From assembly GCA_021464525.1 (NCBI GenBank), contig JADRCO010000071.1, positions 1 through 58,573 of the forward strand: a stretch of DNA of 58,573 nt. Direction: 5' to 3'. Position 1 is the first letter of the stretch; each line of letters starts with the position of its first letter. Shown one piece after another: positions 11,679 through 23,903 of the stretch. This stretch comes from Rhizophagus sp. LPA8_4_AMF (Eukaryota; Glomeromycota; Glomeromycetes; Glomerales; Glomeraceae). Below the pieces are notes generated by a model that saw only the letters and a program-made list of their open reading frames with translations, searched no databases and was not told the DNA's origin. The position numbers and the translations under genes are program-made.

Positions 11679-13063
11679 TTTAAAATAAACCAATACTACG
11701 TCCCTAATAAGGCTAACCTTAAACCCAACGAAAATCACATATTTATTCCACTGTTTTCCTTTTTATCTTTATTAAAAGAAAGGGAGGGAAATTATGGTTT
11801 CCCTTATTTCTTTTTAACATTGACCAATATTTCAAGGTCAACCATACTCTTACCCCTTTACCAACCCAATTTTTAATTTTTAAGGGAATGTTTATATATA
11901 TACACACACATATATATATAGTGTCCGTCTTAGATACATACAGTATGGGAGTTCTTTTAAAAAAATATTTTGATATTCTAATTTCAGATATGAACAATTT
12001 TTAGGTTTTTTTTTACTATCTGGTAACGATTGTAATATAATTTGATATTTTACATTCTTGCACCAGTCTGTGTAACATTGTAAATAATTTTTTTTTTTTT
12101 ACATCCAAATTTTTTTTTTTATTAATAAATATTTATATACATATTTGATTATTTTTTTTTTATTTATTTGATATATTTGAAAATAAATCAACTGATTTTT
12201 TACTGTTATACAAAAAACCAGTTATGCACATGTACAGTACATGTACCCTAAAATTTTAGGATGTCAAAAAACCAGCTGTGCACATACCGATATACGAATT
12301 AAAATTTGTAGATCACATTGTTACCATACATATATTCGGATAATAATTACAATAATTACCATCAAGCTTTGTATAGGGAATTCATGAAATTCAGTTATTT
12401 ATATTATTTTTCTGTTTGCAGAAATAAAATGTACTGCAATAAATTCTTAATTTCCGTGATAAGTTGTGTTCCTTTGAAAATGGAACAATTTTTATTCTCC
12501 ATTTACATTTTTTTTATCCGTTGGTTTAAAATATGGATATTTTAATTTTTTAATGTTACATCATTTATTTGTCTTTTTCTACGAATGTTGTTTAGGACTT
12601 ACTTTTTTGCGTGATGGGATAGATGATCTACCATCTATGTAATCAAACTAGATAATTGGGTCCTTATTATCCTTACCGTTTATGGGGGTACCTTAATAAA
12701 CTTCCAAAAATTTCTTCTTTTTATCATTACTTCGATTAAAAACAACACTTTTCTTTTAATTGATATAAATAAATTACCCGGAATCAAAAAGGTGGAAATT
12801 TTTTTTTTACTTGAACTGCCTTTTTCGGATAGGTTATTTTCCTTTTAAAACATTTCCATTTCATTCCATTATTAAAAGAAAGTTATAGAAGATATCTACG
12901 ACATTTAGTACACAATTTTAAGTGGTATTTACAAGTAGGTTACAATCTTTCGTTAAAAAAGCCGTTATCTAATATTGAAAATCCTTTTAACGACCACCTC
13001 CATGACTCATATAACCTTAATATTTGAAATGTAACATTTAATACATAATGTTTATTCTGTATA
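11679..13063. other. AT-rich intergenic region
   Basis: No gene supported. It contains a short (CA)n/(TA)n tract near 11900, several poly-T runs at 12090-12160, and the palindrome/direct-repeat cluster at 12212-12285. Confidence 0.45.
12212..12285. repeat. Direct repeat flanking two palindromes
   Basis: A 20-base sequence reading AAAAAACCAGTTATGCACAT recurs with two changes at 12266-12285. Between the copies are a near-palindrome (ACATGTACAGTACATGT) and the perfect 14-base palindrome CCTAAAATTTTAGG at 12247-12260. Function unknown; it could be a small degenerate mobile element or a protein-binding cluster. Confidence 0.6.
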
Positions 13064-13338
13064 GGAACTAGGAAGAAATTCTTGGCTTGGTCGACGAACA
13101 TGTCAACATGGTACTAATTTCATATACTTTCAACGAGATTGTAGAATAAAAGTTCCTTAAAATTTGCTTTTTTTTATAAATATTGAATTTATAATTTCAT
13201 AATCATAGACACATAATTAATACAATACTTTTGTCAGATAATAGAATTTATGTAATTACGTTAGTAAACAAAAAATATGTAATAAACAAACATTATTTAT
13301 ATTTACAGGTATGAAACGAGTTTTTCACCAGTAACGCA
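13064..13338 (+). pseudogene. Possible remnant of a Myb-like gene
   Basis: After an ATAG acceptor the sequence reads ELGRNSWLGRRTCQH. This resembles the second half of the family's Myb exon with a short internal deletion. At 13309 a TTTACAG acceptor is followed by GTATGAAACG (R-Y-E-T in the family's phase) and a GTAAGT donor after CA, as in exon 4 of the upstream genes. No exon 1 or C-terminal exon was found. The match is short and the call is tentative. Confidence 0.3.
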
Positions 13339-14206
13339 GTAAGTAACGAGATTTGTGGCGTGGAAAAAAAATCGTAATCACATTGTGGGATGGAATGTTT
13401 ACTAACTTATTATATTGAAAATAATACTATATTCATAACGCGGCGGGATTCTTTCAAATTGTTTTAGTAATACAAACAAATACCAATCATCAAAAAGATT
13501 TACATTTTGAATTAATAAACAAAATACACAAGAAAACCTTTCTCAGTTTCTTGACCTCATATTGGATTACTAGATCGCACAAAGAATGTATCATATGAAC
13601 GAAATGTTGAAATATCATAATTCGGTTTTTAATATTCTATTTCATTCACTCGTAAATCCTTTGAAAATTAATTTTTAATATAAACTTCTTTGTAAATAAT
13701 TTAAATGCGGTGTCATTTGAGTCTCAAATGACTTAATGCATATAACAAAAGGTTGTCAACTGACATGATCACTGTTGTATGTGTGACATAATTTTTCACC
13801 ATTTTTTCGTATGTAATCGGATCAGTCGGATCAATTATCAGATTAAGCAGATTAAGTAATTTTTCAGAATAGTTAGAATAGTTGTTTAACTCTAAACCTT
13901 TTAACGTTTTGATATTTTCATTTACGTGATAACTCAAACTAAGCTTTTTAGTTGAATTTAAGAAAGTAATTTTATTTAAACGTTATTTGCTACTTACTAG
14001 ACAACAATGAAAATACGATAAAAACAGTTAGATAATTCACTGCAGGCACACTTTAAAAGGTTTGCTTGAATGCTCTTCTTTTTTTTATAAATATTTTTTT
14101 TTTTTTTTTAAAAGAAAAAAATCGGGTTGTCCTTATCTAATTTCAATAAATACTAAAAAACGAAAACACTATTTACTTATTTATTTTATTTATTTATCTT
14201 TTCAAT
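13339..14206. other. AT-rich intergenic region
   Basis: Nothing convincing. A 74-codon minus-strand frame (13713-13937) has no domain I know. Confidence 0.4.
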
Positions 14207-15315
14207 ATGCCACAGTTTTACCGACATCCATGGGCTTACATTGTAAATATATTTATTAAAATATTAAATTGATTCAAAAATTTTATCATGATCTATTTAT
14301 ATAACCATATATTTATCTATTTACAGGAGGAAATTCTCCTTATCCTATTGGTTATTCTTTTGGGTCGTAATTGGAGGCGAATTTCCCGTCTACTTAATAG
14401 ACCTGTTTTTCAGTGTAGGAGGAGGTATGTAAATATTTTCTCTACCAATTTACCGTATGACGCAGCATATAATACCCAGGTATTATTTACTGATCGAGTA
14501 TTGTGTGCAGTAATATACGATAAAATTCTATTTTGACACATGAAATTCATCTTTGCTCTTTTCATATGAAATTTTAGGTATTATGAAATTATAGGTCAAG
14601 ATAGTGGTATGCACAATTCTTTAAAATTGTACTTGATTAAGTATTTTATCGAAGTGATCTCTCTGAACAGATTTATTAATATATTTATTTTTTTTTATTC
14701 CATTGGTATAGGGAATGCTCGAAGGATTCGTAGGAGAGTTAATCAGAGAGTTTCTCAAGGACTTCGACCAATAGCTCTTGAAAGACTTCTCCATGGAATT
14801 CTTTTAGCTCAGCGGCAGTAAGTTCTTTATGTAAAATTATTTCCTAATAAAAGAAGTGAATCGACCATCCTTCCATCCTTCCATCAAAATAGATGGATCA
14901 ATTTCTACGTTTTCAAAATTTATGATTCTTCCCATAAAGGTAGAAACGTATGTTTCCTTCCTAATTTTTTCATATGAGAGGATATCATAATCTTTGATAA
15001 CAAAATCATGCATCGTAATACTGTTAACATGTAATATGAAACTGATCTTTATTTATTTATTTTGATTACAGGAATAACATCATAGCTCGTGATCCAAGAA
15101 TGGATCTAAGTCATATTTTGAATACTTCTCGTGATCTAAGTACTTCTAATTCCTCTCATGATCTAAACGCTTCTCGAGATCCGAGAATGAATTTAAGTCA
15201 TATTATAAATACTTTCCGAGATTCTAGGATGAATTTAAATCATATTTTAAATTCTTCGCAGGATCCTAGGATGAATCTGAATTTTATTTTATATAATTCC
15301 TTAAATAATGACTAG
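14207..15315 (+). CDS. Single-repeat Myb-like protein with repeated C-terminal motif
   Basis: Five exons: 14207-14242, 14327-14424, 14578-14606, 14712-14817 and 15072-15315; 170 aa, all in frame. Exon 1 is MPQFYRHPWAYI. Exon 2 carries the Myb repeat (EEILLILLVI, GRNWRRISRLL, FQCRRR), which continues as RYYEIIGQD in exon 3. Exon 4 is very basic (ARRIRRRVNQRV...). Exon 5 carries at least four copies of a short repeat: DPRMDLSHIL, DPRMNLSHII, DSRMNLNHIL and DPRMNLNFIL, plus a fragmentary copy between the first two. Other family members have one or two. The unit is about 17 residues in DNA-level tandem. The role of this motif is unknown to me. Confidence 0.86.
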
Positions 15316-16900
15316 TATAGATCTAAACCCTGTACCTTATTCTTTATTCAAGTTTATTTTTTACGTCCTACTTGACATTATTTTAAAGAAGTTTATTTTT
15401 TTTACTGTCCAATGTCCTTACAATAGAAATTTGGTAAAATAAAACTTCTAGATATACAATAAATCTTTTAATGTTCACAGAAAAAACATCGAATGTTTAA
15501 AACATCATCTTTAAACTCTCATTTGTCAGTGCGACCTGTTTTTCATTTCAAAATATATATAATACAGTATAATAACGAATACATGATGTACCGGATTTAG
15601 GGGTAACCGAAGATTTTTTAGAAACCCATTTCAATACTATAAAATTTCGAAGTAACGGAAATCATTATTGATAAATCTCGATAAATTTATTTTATTTTAC
15701 GTAAGAGCAGGATAAAATCTCGATAAATGATTTACGAAAACAAAACATAACGTAAATTTAATAATAGTCATGTGATTTTTCGTTAAACTTCGGTAAAACT
15801 ATATACCGAAGTTACGAAAATATATATATATATATATATTACTGTAATTTCCCGAAGATTTCTAAATTAACTAAAATAGATAAATTATTTAATATTATAA
15901 AACCAAAATGTAATAAATATTTTTGTATGGATATGGATTAACGAGTATTTATTTACTGTTATTATGATATAATAATGCTTTATAACAATGGATCATGAAA
16001 TTCGAGTTGCACAACCAAATAAAAGATGTATTGTATTATTAGCTTTAAAGTTTTATCGCCGCCTCACTTAATATTTGAGGCGTTAAATCACTTAAATGAC
16101 AATTGAAAAATCTATCGCTTAGCATCTTGTGTTACTTTGAAATATAATACCAAATATTCCGTCGCTAACTTTTTTAGTCAGTTGATTTTTTAATTTAAAA
16201 AAATTTTTTTTTACTGGTATACTTTCCCTTAATTGCTCAACAATGAACTACAATGAAGATAAATAGATAATAGTAAAAACCAAAATTGGACATATCAATT
16301 TTATTGGTTAAATCATAAAGTATAAGATTTAGACTATTGTATCACGATTTTTTTAAAGTACTGTTTCTTTGAATTTAAATTTTATAAATTAGCTCACATG
16401 ATTTTATGATTTTTGACAGGAAGCTACAGAAGGCTTAGCTAACACTAATTCCTCTAACCTTTCTTATTTAATGTTTGATATAATGAATTGAACAAAATAA
16501 TAATTTTCAATATTTCAATTAAAATTTTTTGGATATCTTGAATTCGTATTTTCTGGTTCTGAAACCGTTTCGTTCTTTAAACGAAAATGTATTTTCTTTA
16601 AAAAATTTTTTTTTTTTTTTTACAATATTATTTGTATTTAAACATCCATAACACATTTATATATTATTTGATTTTTAGAGATTTAATAATAATATTCGAA
16701 TCGAAATATTTAAAAATTTGGGATATTGTTCAAACTTATGTGGTCACGTGTTAACACGTACACAGACTATTGTCCGTGTAACATTAAACAAGTATAAAAA
16801 GGTGTAAGCAAAATTAAAATTCATTTTTTTTTACTTTTTTACTCTTAATAACAAAGAAATCACAAAGCAGTCACAAAACATTCAAACATTCTGTATTTTA
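15316..16900. other. AT-rich intergenic region
   Basis: Contains a small hairpin (ACTTCGGT ... ACCGAAGT, 15787-15812), a (TA)n tract at 15820-15839, and poly-T runs near 16605. No gene seen. Confidence 0.4.
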
Positions 16901-18010
16901 AAGTATATCATATATTTATCAAATGGGTTAATTATTTCAAAATATGTCTTAAAACAAAATCTTAAAAGGAGATTAAGAAGACATTTAAAAGGTATAAAAA
17001 AACCCCGAATATTAAACAAGCGTGGTATAAGACTATTGATTAAAGGAAAAAAACCAAGTGAGAACGATTAAAGCTTATAATCTAAGGTTACTTTTTTAAT
17101 TATTCCTTTAAAGTATTTTTAACATAATAATTTTTTTTTTAAAAAAAAAAAAGGTATAACCCTTTACAATAGATATCAAAGATATTACCGTAAACCTATT
17201 GATGATGGTTTTATGGTTTTTCCAATGTTTTTTATTTGGTTAAATGGAGAATTTAATAGAATACATCATGTATTGATCCTATTATAGAAGAAACAACTGT
17301 AATACGCAGAGATTTTACATGTTAATGAGGTAATAAAATTTTTTTTTTAAAAAAAATTATTCTTTACATTTTTAACAAATGTTTTTTTTTAAAAAAAAGG
17401 AATGTTCTTAACCATTATTATATTTCAATTATACACTATTGTCGTTATGACTTAACGAAAGATTATACGCTTCTCAGCACTTCAATAACGGGAACAACAT
17501 AAGTGGGAATTCTTTTATTAATGAGGTAATTTTTTTAAAAGAATTTTTTTTAAAAAAAAATAAATAATTCCTTTTATTATTTGAAATAATATTTATGTTT
17601 ATTTAGTGTAATGAATGTTCTTGATCATTATTGTGTTTCTAATATACAACTATTATGGCGTCAAAGCATTTATGATGATTTTAAACTATGCAGAACATAT
17701 AAACTCACCAATTTAAGACGGAGCAACATACTATGATTTTTAGGGAACATCGCAAGTAATTATGAACCTTCTTGCATGATGAAATATCTTCGAGTTACGA
17801 AAAATTTCTAAATGCAAAGAATCTCAGATTTAGGACTTGCGCATTCAAACGTTCGTGTTGTACTTTCCTTATGTAGATTCGAAGGCTGGACGTAAGAAGT
17901 CTTTGCAAATAAGTTTAGAACTATTATGGTAAAATTTAGAACTATTATGGTGGAAATATCATCACTATATGAAAGTCTACTATAGAAATCTAAAGCAATT
18001 TATAGTGATA
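16901..18010 (+). pseudogene. Exon-like debris, possible protein-kinase remnant
   Basis: Open stretches are separated by T-run/A-run blocks that end in AG, as at real acceptors in this window (17120-17152, 17337-17400, 17530-17565). One stretch at 17152-17287 is open for about 45 codons but matches nothing I know. Near 17820 the reading ISDLGLAHS resembles the DFG-region ISDLGLS of the expanded kinase families of these fungi. About 40 bases later, GTACTTTCCTTATG could be a frameshifted relic of the LPYxAPE motif. No intact frame spans the region. The kinase reading rests on two short matches and may be wrong. Confidence 0.2.
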
Positions 18011-19720
18011 TTCAAAGGAAATACCACAATATTATATTGATTAATCCTTAATGCAAATCTGGAAAAAATACTTCTTCTAGAAGATTGAGATTGACTTTGT
18101 ATCACTAGTATTATTATAGATTCTGCAAATATCTACAATAATAAAGAAGTGATTGTGACCTTTTCGTAGAGTAGGATATTTTTTATTAGGATTGAAATTC
18201 AATGCTATCTGCAACACAATTGTATAATAAAAATAAGAATTTCTATATATACTAAAATAAAGCTCACGCGGTAAGATGCTGATATTATGCAGCCAAATAG
18301 GAACATGTCGTTTTTAACATACTGATATTTTTTAGATAAATTATTATTGCATAAAATATCTTCGATATTTTTGACGCATTACGTCATTTAGATTTTATAG
18401 GTAAAATACCTATTGTTTACTATGCTTTTTATATGGAACATGATCTTGGATGTCTGCATGTTATTGGGTATGGTGGTTAAAATATCATCCGAACTGCTTC
18501 GCAATTCGGTGATATTTCAACCTCCCTACCCAATAACTATTATATATAGTTGTGCTCTACGAGCACATGAATTGTATTTCTTAACGCTTGACAATCTAAT
18601 CATCATCCATATGAGAATTAAATATATTTAAATATAGATAAATTTACAAAATCAAAATACAAAAATAAATAAAATACCTTTATTAAATGAAAAATATACT
18701 AGTAGTAATTAATAGTATTTAAAAAAAATTAATATATTTATTTATAATCAAGAAATAAAAAAAAAAATATTATTATTTACAAACATTATTTATACAACAT
18801 AATTATTTATACAATTATCTGTATTATTTGGTCAATTCATTACAACTAAAAATAATTGAAATTAAAGTCAGGCTGTGGAAGAAGTTGGGAAGCTTCTAAC
18901 GAATTTACAATTTTTAAACATTTAAATATTTATATAATTTCTCTAATTTAATTTTTAGAACGAATAGAGTATAGTATAGATAAAATAACATGTGCTAATG
19001 CACATGGAAGCACTACATCAGATTACCAAATAAACGAACTTCGATGATTTTTTTTTTAAAGACTTGCATAATTTTTAGTTTTAAGCTTAGTAAATCATTA
19101 ATGAACATATAAATGGCTTAACAATATAACTCAATATAACCCGTACGTTACATAAATAAATTGATATCGTTATTTATTCATTCATTTCTTCCTTTTTATT
19201 CAATTTGTTTTTTATTTGTATAAACGATTGGACGCTCTATGACCAATAAATGATTAACATTGCACAATTTAAAAAACAAATGGAGAACCTTAAAATTATA
19301 TAAACGTCCGAATCTTTTGCGTTAGAAGAAGAAAAAAAAAAAAAAAATTCTCAAACTCCACTTTCACTGTATTTTCCTAATTTATATATATAAGAAAGAG
19401 AAGAGATTATCACTATTAAAATGTGTAATCTTATTGAATGAATGAAACCACATATATTCTTTGACCTTGTAGTTACCCGTTTTGGAAATTACAAGAGAAT
19501 AGCTTACAATTTATAAAGTTATAAGCACTGTTATCATACATAATTAAAGAGATGGCGCTGGCGCCAAAGAGATTGAATTGACCAAATTTTAACTGATTAT
19601 TTAGATTATATGATCACCCAAGTGGATATTTAAAAATCAATTCTACCAACTTCAAAAAAAAAAAAAATTTTTTTCTTTAAATTTGTTCTATTTTGCTTGA
19701 AAAACATTTTCTTTATTATG
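18011..19720. other. AT-rich intergenic region
   Basis: Holds the foldback at 18460-18537. A 72-codon plus frame at 18413-18631 overlaps that foldback and is not believed to be coding. Otherwise nothing found. Confidence 0.4.
18460..18537. repeat. Foldback (long hairpin) element
   Basis: The left arm begins GTTATTGGGTATGGTGGTT and continues AAAATATCATCCGAA. The right arm, read in reverse complement, gives the same sequence with about four mismatches and a short loop (CTGCTTCGC). Arms are about 33 bases each. The size and structure fit a small foldback MITE. No clear target duplication is visible beyond the AT-rich flanks. Confidence 0.7.
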
Positions 19721-20715
19721 ATGAATCAACAGCATCAACACAAACCTTCTACACAAAGAAAAGGGTGGCTTGTATATGTAATATAATTTGCATATCTCTG
19801 ATTTTTCTTTTATTATATTTTTTTTTATTTACTATAATAATTTTTTCATATATAGGAAGAAATGTTACTTCATGAATTAGTTAACGAATATGTCAATGAC
19901 TGGTCATTAATCGCATCAAAACTTCAAACAAGGACTGAACATGATTGCAAAATAAAGTATTTATTTTCTCATATTTCTTTTTTTCAGAATTATCATTTAC
20001 AAATTAATTATAATAATACGATATGCAATAGGTATGTCGAACTTTCAAAATCAAGTAGTAAGTATAAAAGTATCATTTATAATACAATTCATAGAAACGT
20101 TTTCTGAGCATAAAATATTAAGTACCGTATATTGCGGGCTGGGTATTGATACAAATTTCCGGGAGTTGTTGACCTTGTACTACCACGTCTATAACTCAAA
20201 ATTTTATTAAAATAGCATATATTTTAAAAGCTTGTATAATAATTAGAAAATTATTTACATATAATTTCTGGGCAAAATCGATAGAAAAAGTAACTTTTTT
20301 CACGTAAAAAAGGGGAAGATACTATACATGGTGAGGTACTATGGCCCGCAATATACGGTGGATATACGGAAGTAGCATGCAAATATTTAACAATTAAATT
20401 TGTTCATTTTAACAGTTACACAAAAAAATCGGTTTCAGCAGTAAGTTTTTTTTTAATTTTTTAATATTCACAATGGTCAAAAAAAGAAATAATAATAAAG
20501 TTCATAAGCACCAAGACGTACTGTAACTAGATATTGGACTATCATGTCATTCATGTGATTTATGATTTACATTTATACTAAATTAAGATGATTTTAATTT
20601 CAGAAATAATGTCAATAATGCGATTCCTCCAACCACCCCAATGATTGTGGTTCCATCTTTTTCTAGAATAATAAATCGAAACCAAAAAATGGATTTGAGA
20701 TATATAATGAACTGA
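19721..20715 (+). CDS. Single-repeat Myb-like protein with a MITE in an intron
   Basis: Five exons: 19721-19771, 19856-19956, 20032-20057, 20416-20440 and 20604-20715; 104 aa, all joins in frame (phases 0, 2, 1, 2). Exon 1 reads MNQQHQHKPS then RKGWL. Exon 2 has EEMLLHELVN, NDWSLIASKL and EHDCKIK. Exon 3 gives YVELSKSS. Exon 4 is short (TQKNRFQ). The last exon ends with a C-terminal motif NQKMDLRYIM before TGA. Intron 3 is 358 bases, much longer than the family's usual 70-100, because it contains the inverted-repeat element at 20124-20359. An ATG at 19718 is out of frame with the Myb exon, so 19721 is chosen. Confidence 0.82.
20124..20359. mobile_element. MITE with 16-bp terminal inverted repeats
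   Basis: The left end ACCGTATATTGCGGGC is matched perfectly by GCCCGCAATATACGGT at 20344-20359. There is further imperfect pairing inward (GGTATTGATAC against GTACTATG). It is 236 bases long with no coding capacity. It lies wholly inside intron 3 of the Myb gene at 19721, on which it should be neutral if spliced out. The target duplication is not clear. Confidence 0.78.
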
Positions 20716-21878
20716 TCTTATTCTTTATGTAAGTTTTTATTAATATAAGTTCTCGAAAATTATTAATGTTCCTAGCCTAAAATTACCTAAAATTATAACT
20801 CTATTTTTACTATTAGGCGTTATTTCAAGAATTGATTTCCCTTTTATAATTCCTAAATTTTTTTTGTCATTCAGTTAATTTAGATAGTTAAGTCATGTAA
20901 ATAAAAAATTTCCTAATTTATAAAATTGTAATAAATTACTAAAAAAGGTGAGACACACAAAGATCATCGTTTACATTAAACTTGTATATACTTTATAACA
21001 GCAGATCTGTCGCGAAAAACGAGTACATTCTTGATTTTATGAAAAAAAAAGAATCAAATGCAACCACTTTAGTTTTAGTGGTGAAACGTTATAACTTACA
21101 AATCCACCTATACTACGGAGGTTGGCTGATTATCTAATTATATGAAAATTATAAATATCTATGTGCAACCCTTTTGAATGAAGCTATTTTGACTTATTAA
21201 TTTAAAGAGTAATTTTCAATGCCGTTATCTCAGTATGACAACGAATTTTTTTGTGTAAAAGCATAGAATAATATTAAAAATTAAAAATTGTGTCAACGTG
21301 AAACAAGATAATCTTTGTGATCTATAATATTTTAATAATAATTAATATGTAAATATCAATAAGAAAAAAATGCTCAATATATTATATATAAACCTACAAA
21401 CCTCATCCATTTTTTTTTTTGAAATTTGCTACATCTCACGCACCTTTAGTACTCTTAAACTCTACAAATTCCTTCAGATGTTTATGATTCGTATAAATGT
21501 ATATAAAATTATTAAAAACAAACAAATAAACAAATAGAAAATTTCATCAAATCATGCAACAAATATAACGAAAAATGACAAAAATAACGAAAATGACAAA
21601 ATAACGAAAATCACGCTTTTTTACGGTAGAGCGTTATATGGTCCTTCGAAAATATTAAAGAATTTAATATCACGTGTATTTTATTACATGTGATATTTAT
21701 AAAATTTCTTCCGTTTTCAATAAATTCGTTTCAAGTCATACTACCCGCAGTTGTGACATTTAAGGTTTAGTTTAAAAATATCATCCGATTTCTAGTTTTT
21801 CTCTTTTGTCTCTTGTTTCACATTTTCTTCAAGCTTTTTGTCCAAAAATTTTTTTTTTCTTCCGATTTACAAAAAAAA
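20716..21878. other. AT-rich intergenic region
   Basis: No gene seen. A pyrimidine-rich tract (21790-21865) directly precedes the next start codon and probably belongs to its promoter. Confidence 0.4.
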
Positions 21879-22817
21879 ATGACACCTAATACTACTATTA
21901 CATACAAAACTATTACATACAAAAAAGGCCCGTGGAACAATTTTGTACGTATTTAAAAATTAACTTTCCTTAAAATTTTAATTAATTGTAATCTTTTAAC
22001 CTTTTTTTTTAATTATTTAGGATATAAAAAATCTCTCAACTTATATGATTACTATGATTAATGGTCCTCGTCAAAGGAAACTAATCGAACAAAAAGTTGG
22101 AAGAACATATTTCGATTGCGTGAAAAAGTATGGTTTTATTTATTCGACAAAAATTTAATTTGACTTAACTTTTATTCATTATATTATATTATTTCTTTTT
22201 TTCCAGATATAAGGAACTTTTAGGTATGCTTACAGTAATACAATATCATAATTATCATTACTTAAGAGGCTTTCAATACTTGCAACATTAAAAATAGTAG
22301 TTTATGATCTAGTATTCTTTTATTAAAATATAAAATTTTATTTTTATTTTATTTTATTTATTTATTTTTTTAGGAATCCAAAATCATCGTCGTATTTATC
22401 GTGATCGTGTTCGTCATATTCGTAATAATCGACAGTAAGTATTTTCGAATTTCACTATACCATAAATGTACAGTACCATCTATATAAATGCGTCTACTAG
22501 GTTAAATGCACTCTATCCCTCATTATTTATTCCCCGTCCTTTTTAAATGCACTATTTTGAAATTATCTTTATGATTCTGGGTGCATTTATAGAGTTGGCT
22601 CCATTACTTTTATTAATGTTTGATAAAGAGACAAGCACCTTGATAATCCGTATCACATTCCTACTATTATCTAAATTAAATTTTATTTAATTTTAGAAAT
22701 GAAGTTGGCACTGCTGACAATATAACAATTCCTCCAACAAATACATTTAATCATGGGCATCGAAATCCAATTATGGAATGGAGCTACATTCTTAATGATG
22801 ATTCGTGTAAAAAATAA
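21879..22817 (+). CDS. Divergent single-repeat Myb-like protein
   Basis: Five exons: 21879-21944, 22021-22127, 22207-22223, 22374-22434 and 22697-22817; 123 aa, in frame throughout. Exon 1 ends YKKGPWNNF. Exon 2 (DIKNLSTYMI...KLIEQKVGRTYFDCVK) occupies the Myb position but has lost the central Trp (NGPRQRKL), so DNA binding is less certain. Exon 3 is only 17 bases (KYKELL). Exon 4 is basic (NHRRIYRDRVRHIRNNRQ). The last exon ends with RNPIMEWSYIL, a diverged copy of the family motif, then NDDSCKK. The stop codon abuts an inverted-repeat element that starts at 22816. Confidence 0.8.
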
Positions 22818-22928
22818 TTTGTGATCCGCGAGTCACCTGCAAAATATTTATAATTTCTTTTTTTTTTCAATACCCAATTTGACGTTTACTTATATTAATG
22901 CTTGCAGTTGACTCGTGTATCACGAATT
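22816..22928. mobile_element. MITE with ~25-bp imperfect inverted repeats
   Basis: The left end AATTTGTGATCCGCGAGTCA (then CCTGCAA) is mirrored at 22902-22928 by TTGCAGTTGACTCGTG (then TATCACGAATT), with about four mismatches in 26 bases. Length is 113 bases, non-coding. The left end overlaps the last two bases of the stop codon of the preceding Myb gene, so that gene's 3' UTR and polyadenylation signals must lie in or beyond the element. Confidence 0.68.
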
Positions 22929-23678
22929 AATTAGACAATTATTTTTTTGAATCATTAAACAAATATTATTAGACGGAAATTCTGTAATTTTTCATAGTTT
23001 ATCAAAACTAAAATATGGGTTTTATAATAAAATGGTTTTTTTTTTTAATTATTAATCATTTATTTGTTACTAAATGCTATGGCTTGCTTTATATTAATAG
23101 TAATTATTTATATAATATTTACATATAATTTAAACTAACTAAAATTCTTTATTTAAAAAATTATTTTGTAAGTTATTTTAGATCGTAAGTTAATATTGTG
23201 TGAATATCATTAATAGTTGCGGGTATTTATACTTAATATACTGTATATGCTAACACAGGTCTGATTACTTTTAAAATTTTTTCAATAATGTACTTTAATG
23301 TTTTCATTTTTTATTACAGGCATAATAGGACAGAGTTTGTCTTAACATTTTAAAAAATTTGGAAATGTTTTCTTTTTGAATTGATTTTTTGCTTATGCGA
23401 TACTTAAAATGGAAAAGAATGTAAAGATTGGAGTCGGAAAAATTGGATTTAAGATTGATTGGTTAACGCTTTTAATTATTTTATGATAAAACTAATAGAG
23501 AGAGACAAGAATAATCAATGAGTAAGTATATTATTTTAAGAGTTTTTTTTTTTAACATTACAAAAAAGAAATAATTAATAAATCGGTTCCTTAAATGTTC
23601 CAGAATAACATTAAAAATTAAAAAAACAAGAATAATTCCAATTTTTTTTAAAAATTCTAATTGATTATAGACTCCAAT

Positions 23679-23903
23679 ATGTCATTTTTTCTTGAGAGAG
23701 AAGAATTTTTGGAGAGGGAAAAAGTATTAAGGAATAGAATCATTGTATTGTACCGAATTATAATCGAAAAGTCAACATTTCAATATATGGTTCCCGGAAA
23801 ATATTATCTGGAAGCTGATTTTTCCGATAGAATATATCGTGACGAAAAAGCAAATATACTTGCTTTATTAAAGACGGAGACGGAAGTTGGATTTTTACGA
23901 TAG
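23679..23903 (+). CDS. Hypothetical small charged protein
   Basis: ATG at 23679 opens a 74-aa frame (MSFFLEREEFLEREKVLRN..., ending TETEVGFLR). It is rich in Glu, Arg and Leu, with a helix-like N-terminal half, and its composition is more protein-like than most AT-driven frames here. I recognise no domain and see no paralogue in the window. A chance frame or an exon fragment is equally possible. Confidence 0.2.
   Translation: MSFFLEREEFLEREKVLRNRIIVLYRIIIEKSTFQYMVPGKYYLEADFSDRIYRDEKANILALLKTETEVGFLR

Noticed and set aside
18413-18631. 72-codon frame overlapping the foldback
   Set aside because: The frame runs through both arms of the hairpin, so its length is a by-product of the repeat.
22465-22590. 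Inverted repeat (TATATAAATGC / GCATTTATAGA) in an intron of the 21.9-kb gene
   Set aside because: Pairing is short and gapped; could be a decayed MITE but is not strong enough to list.
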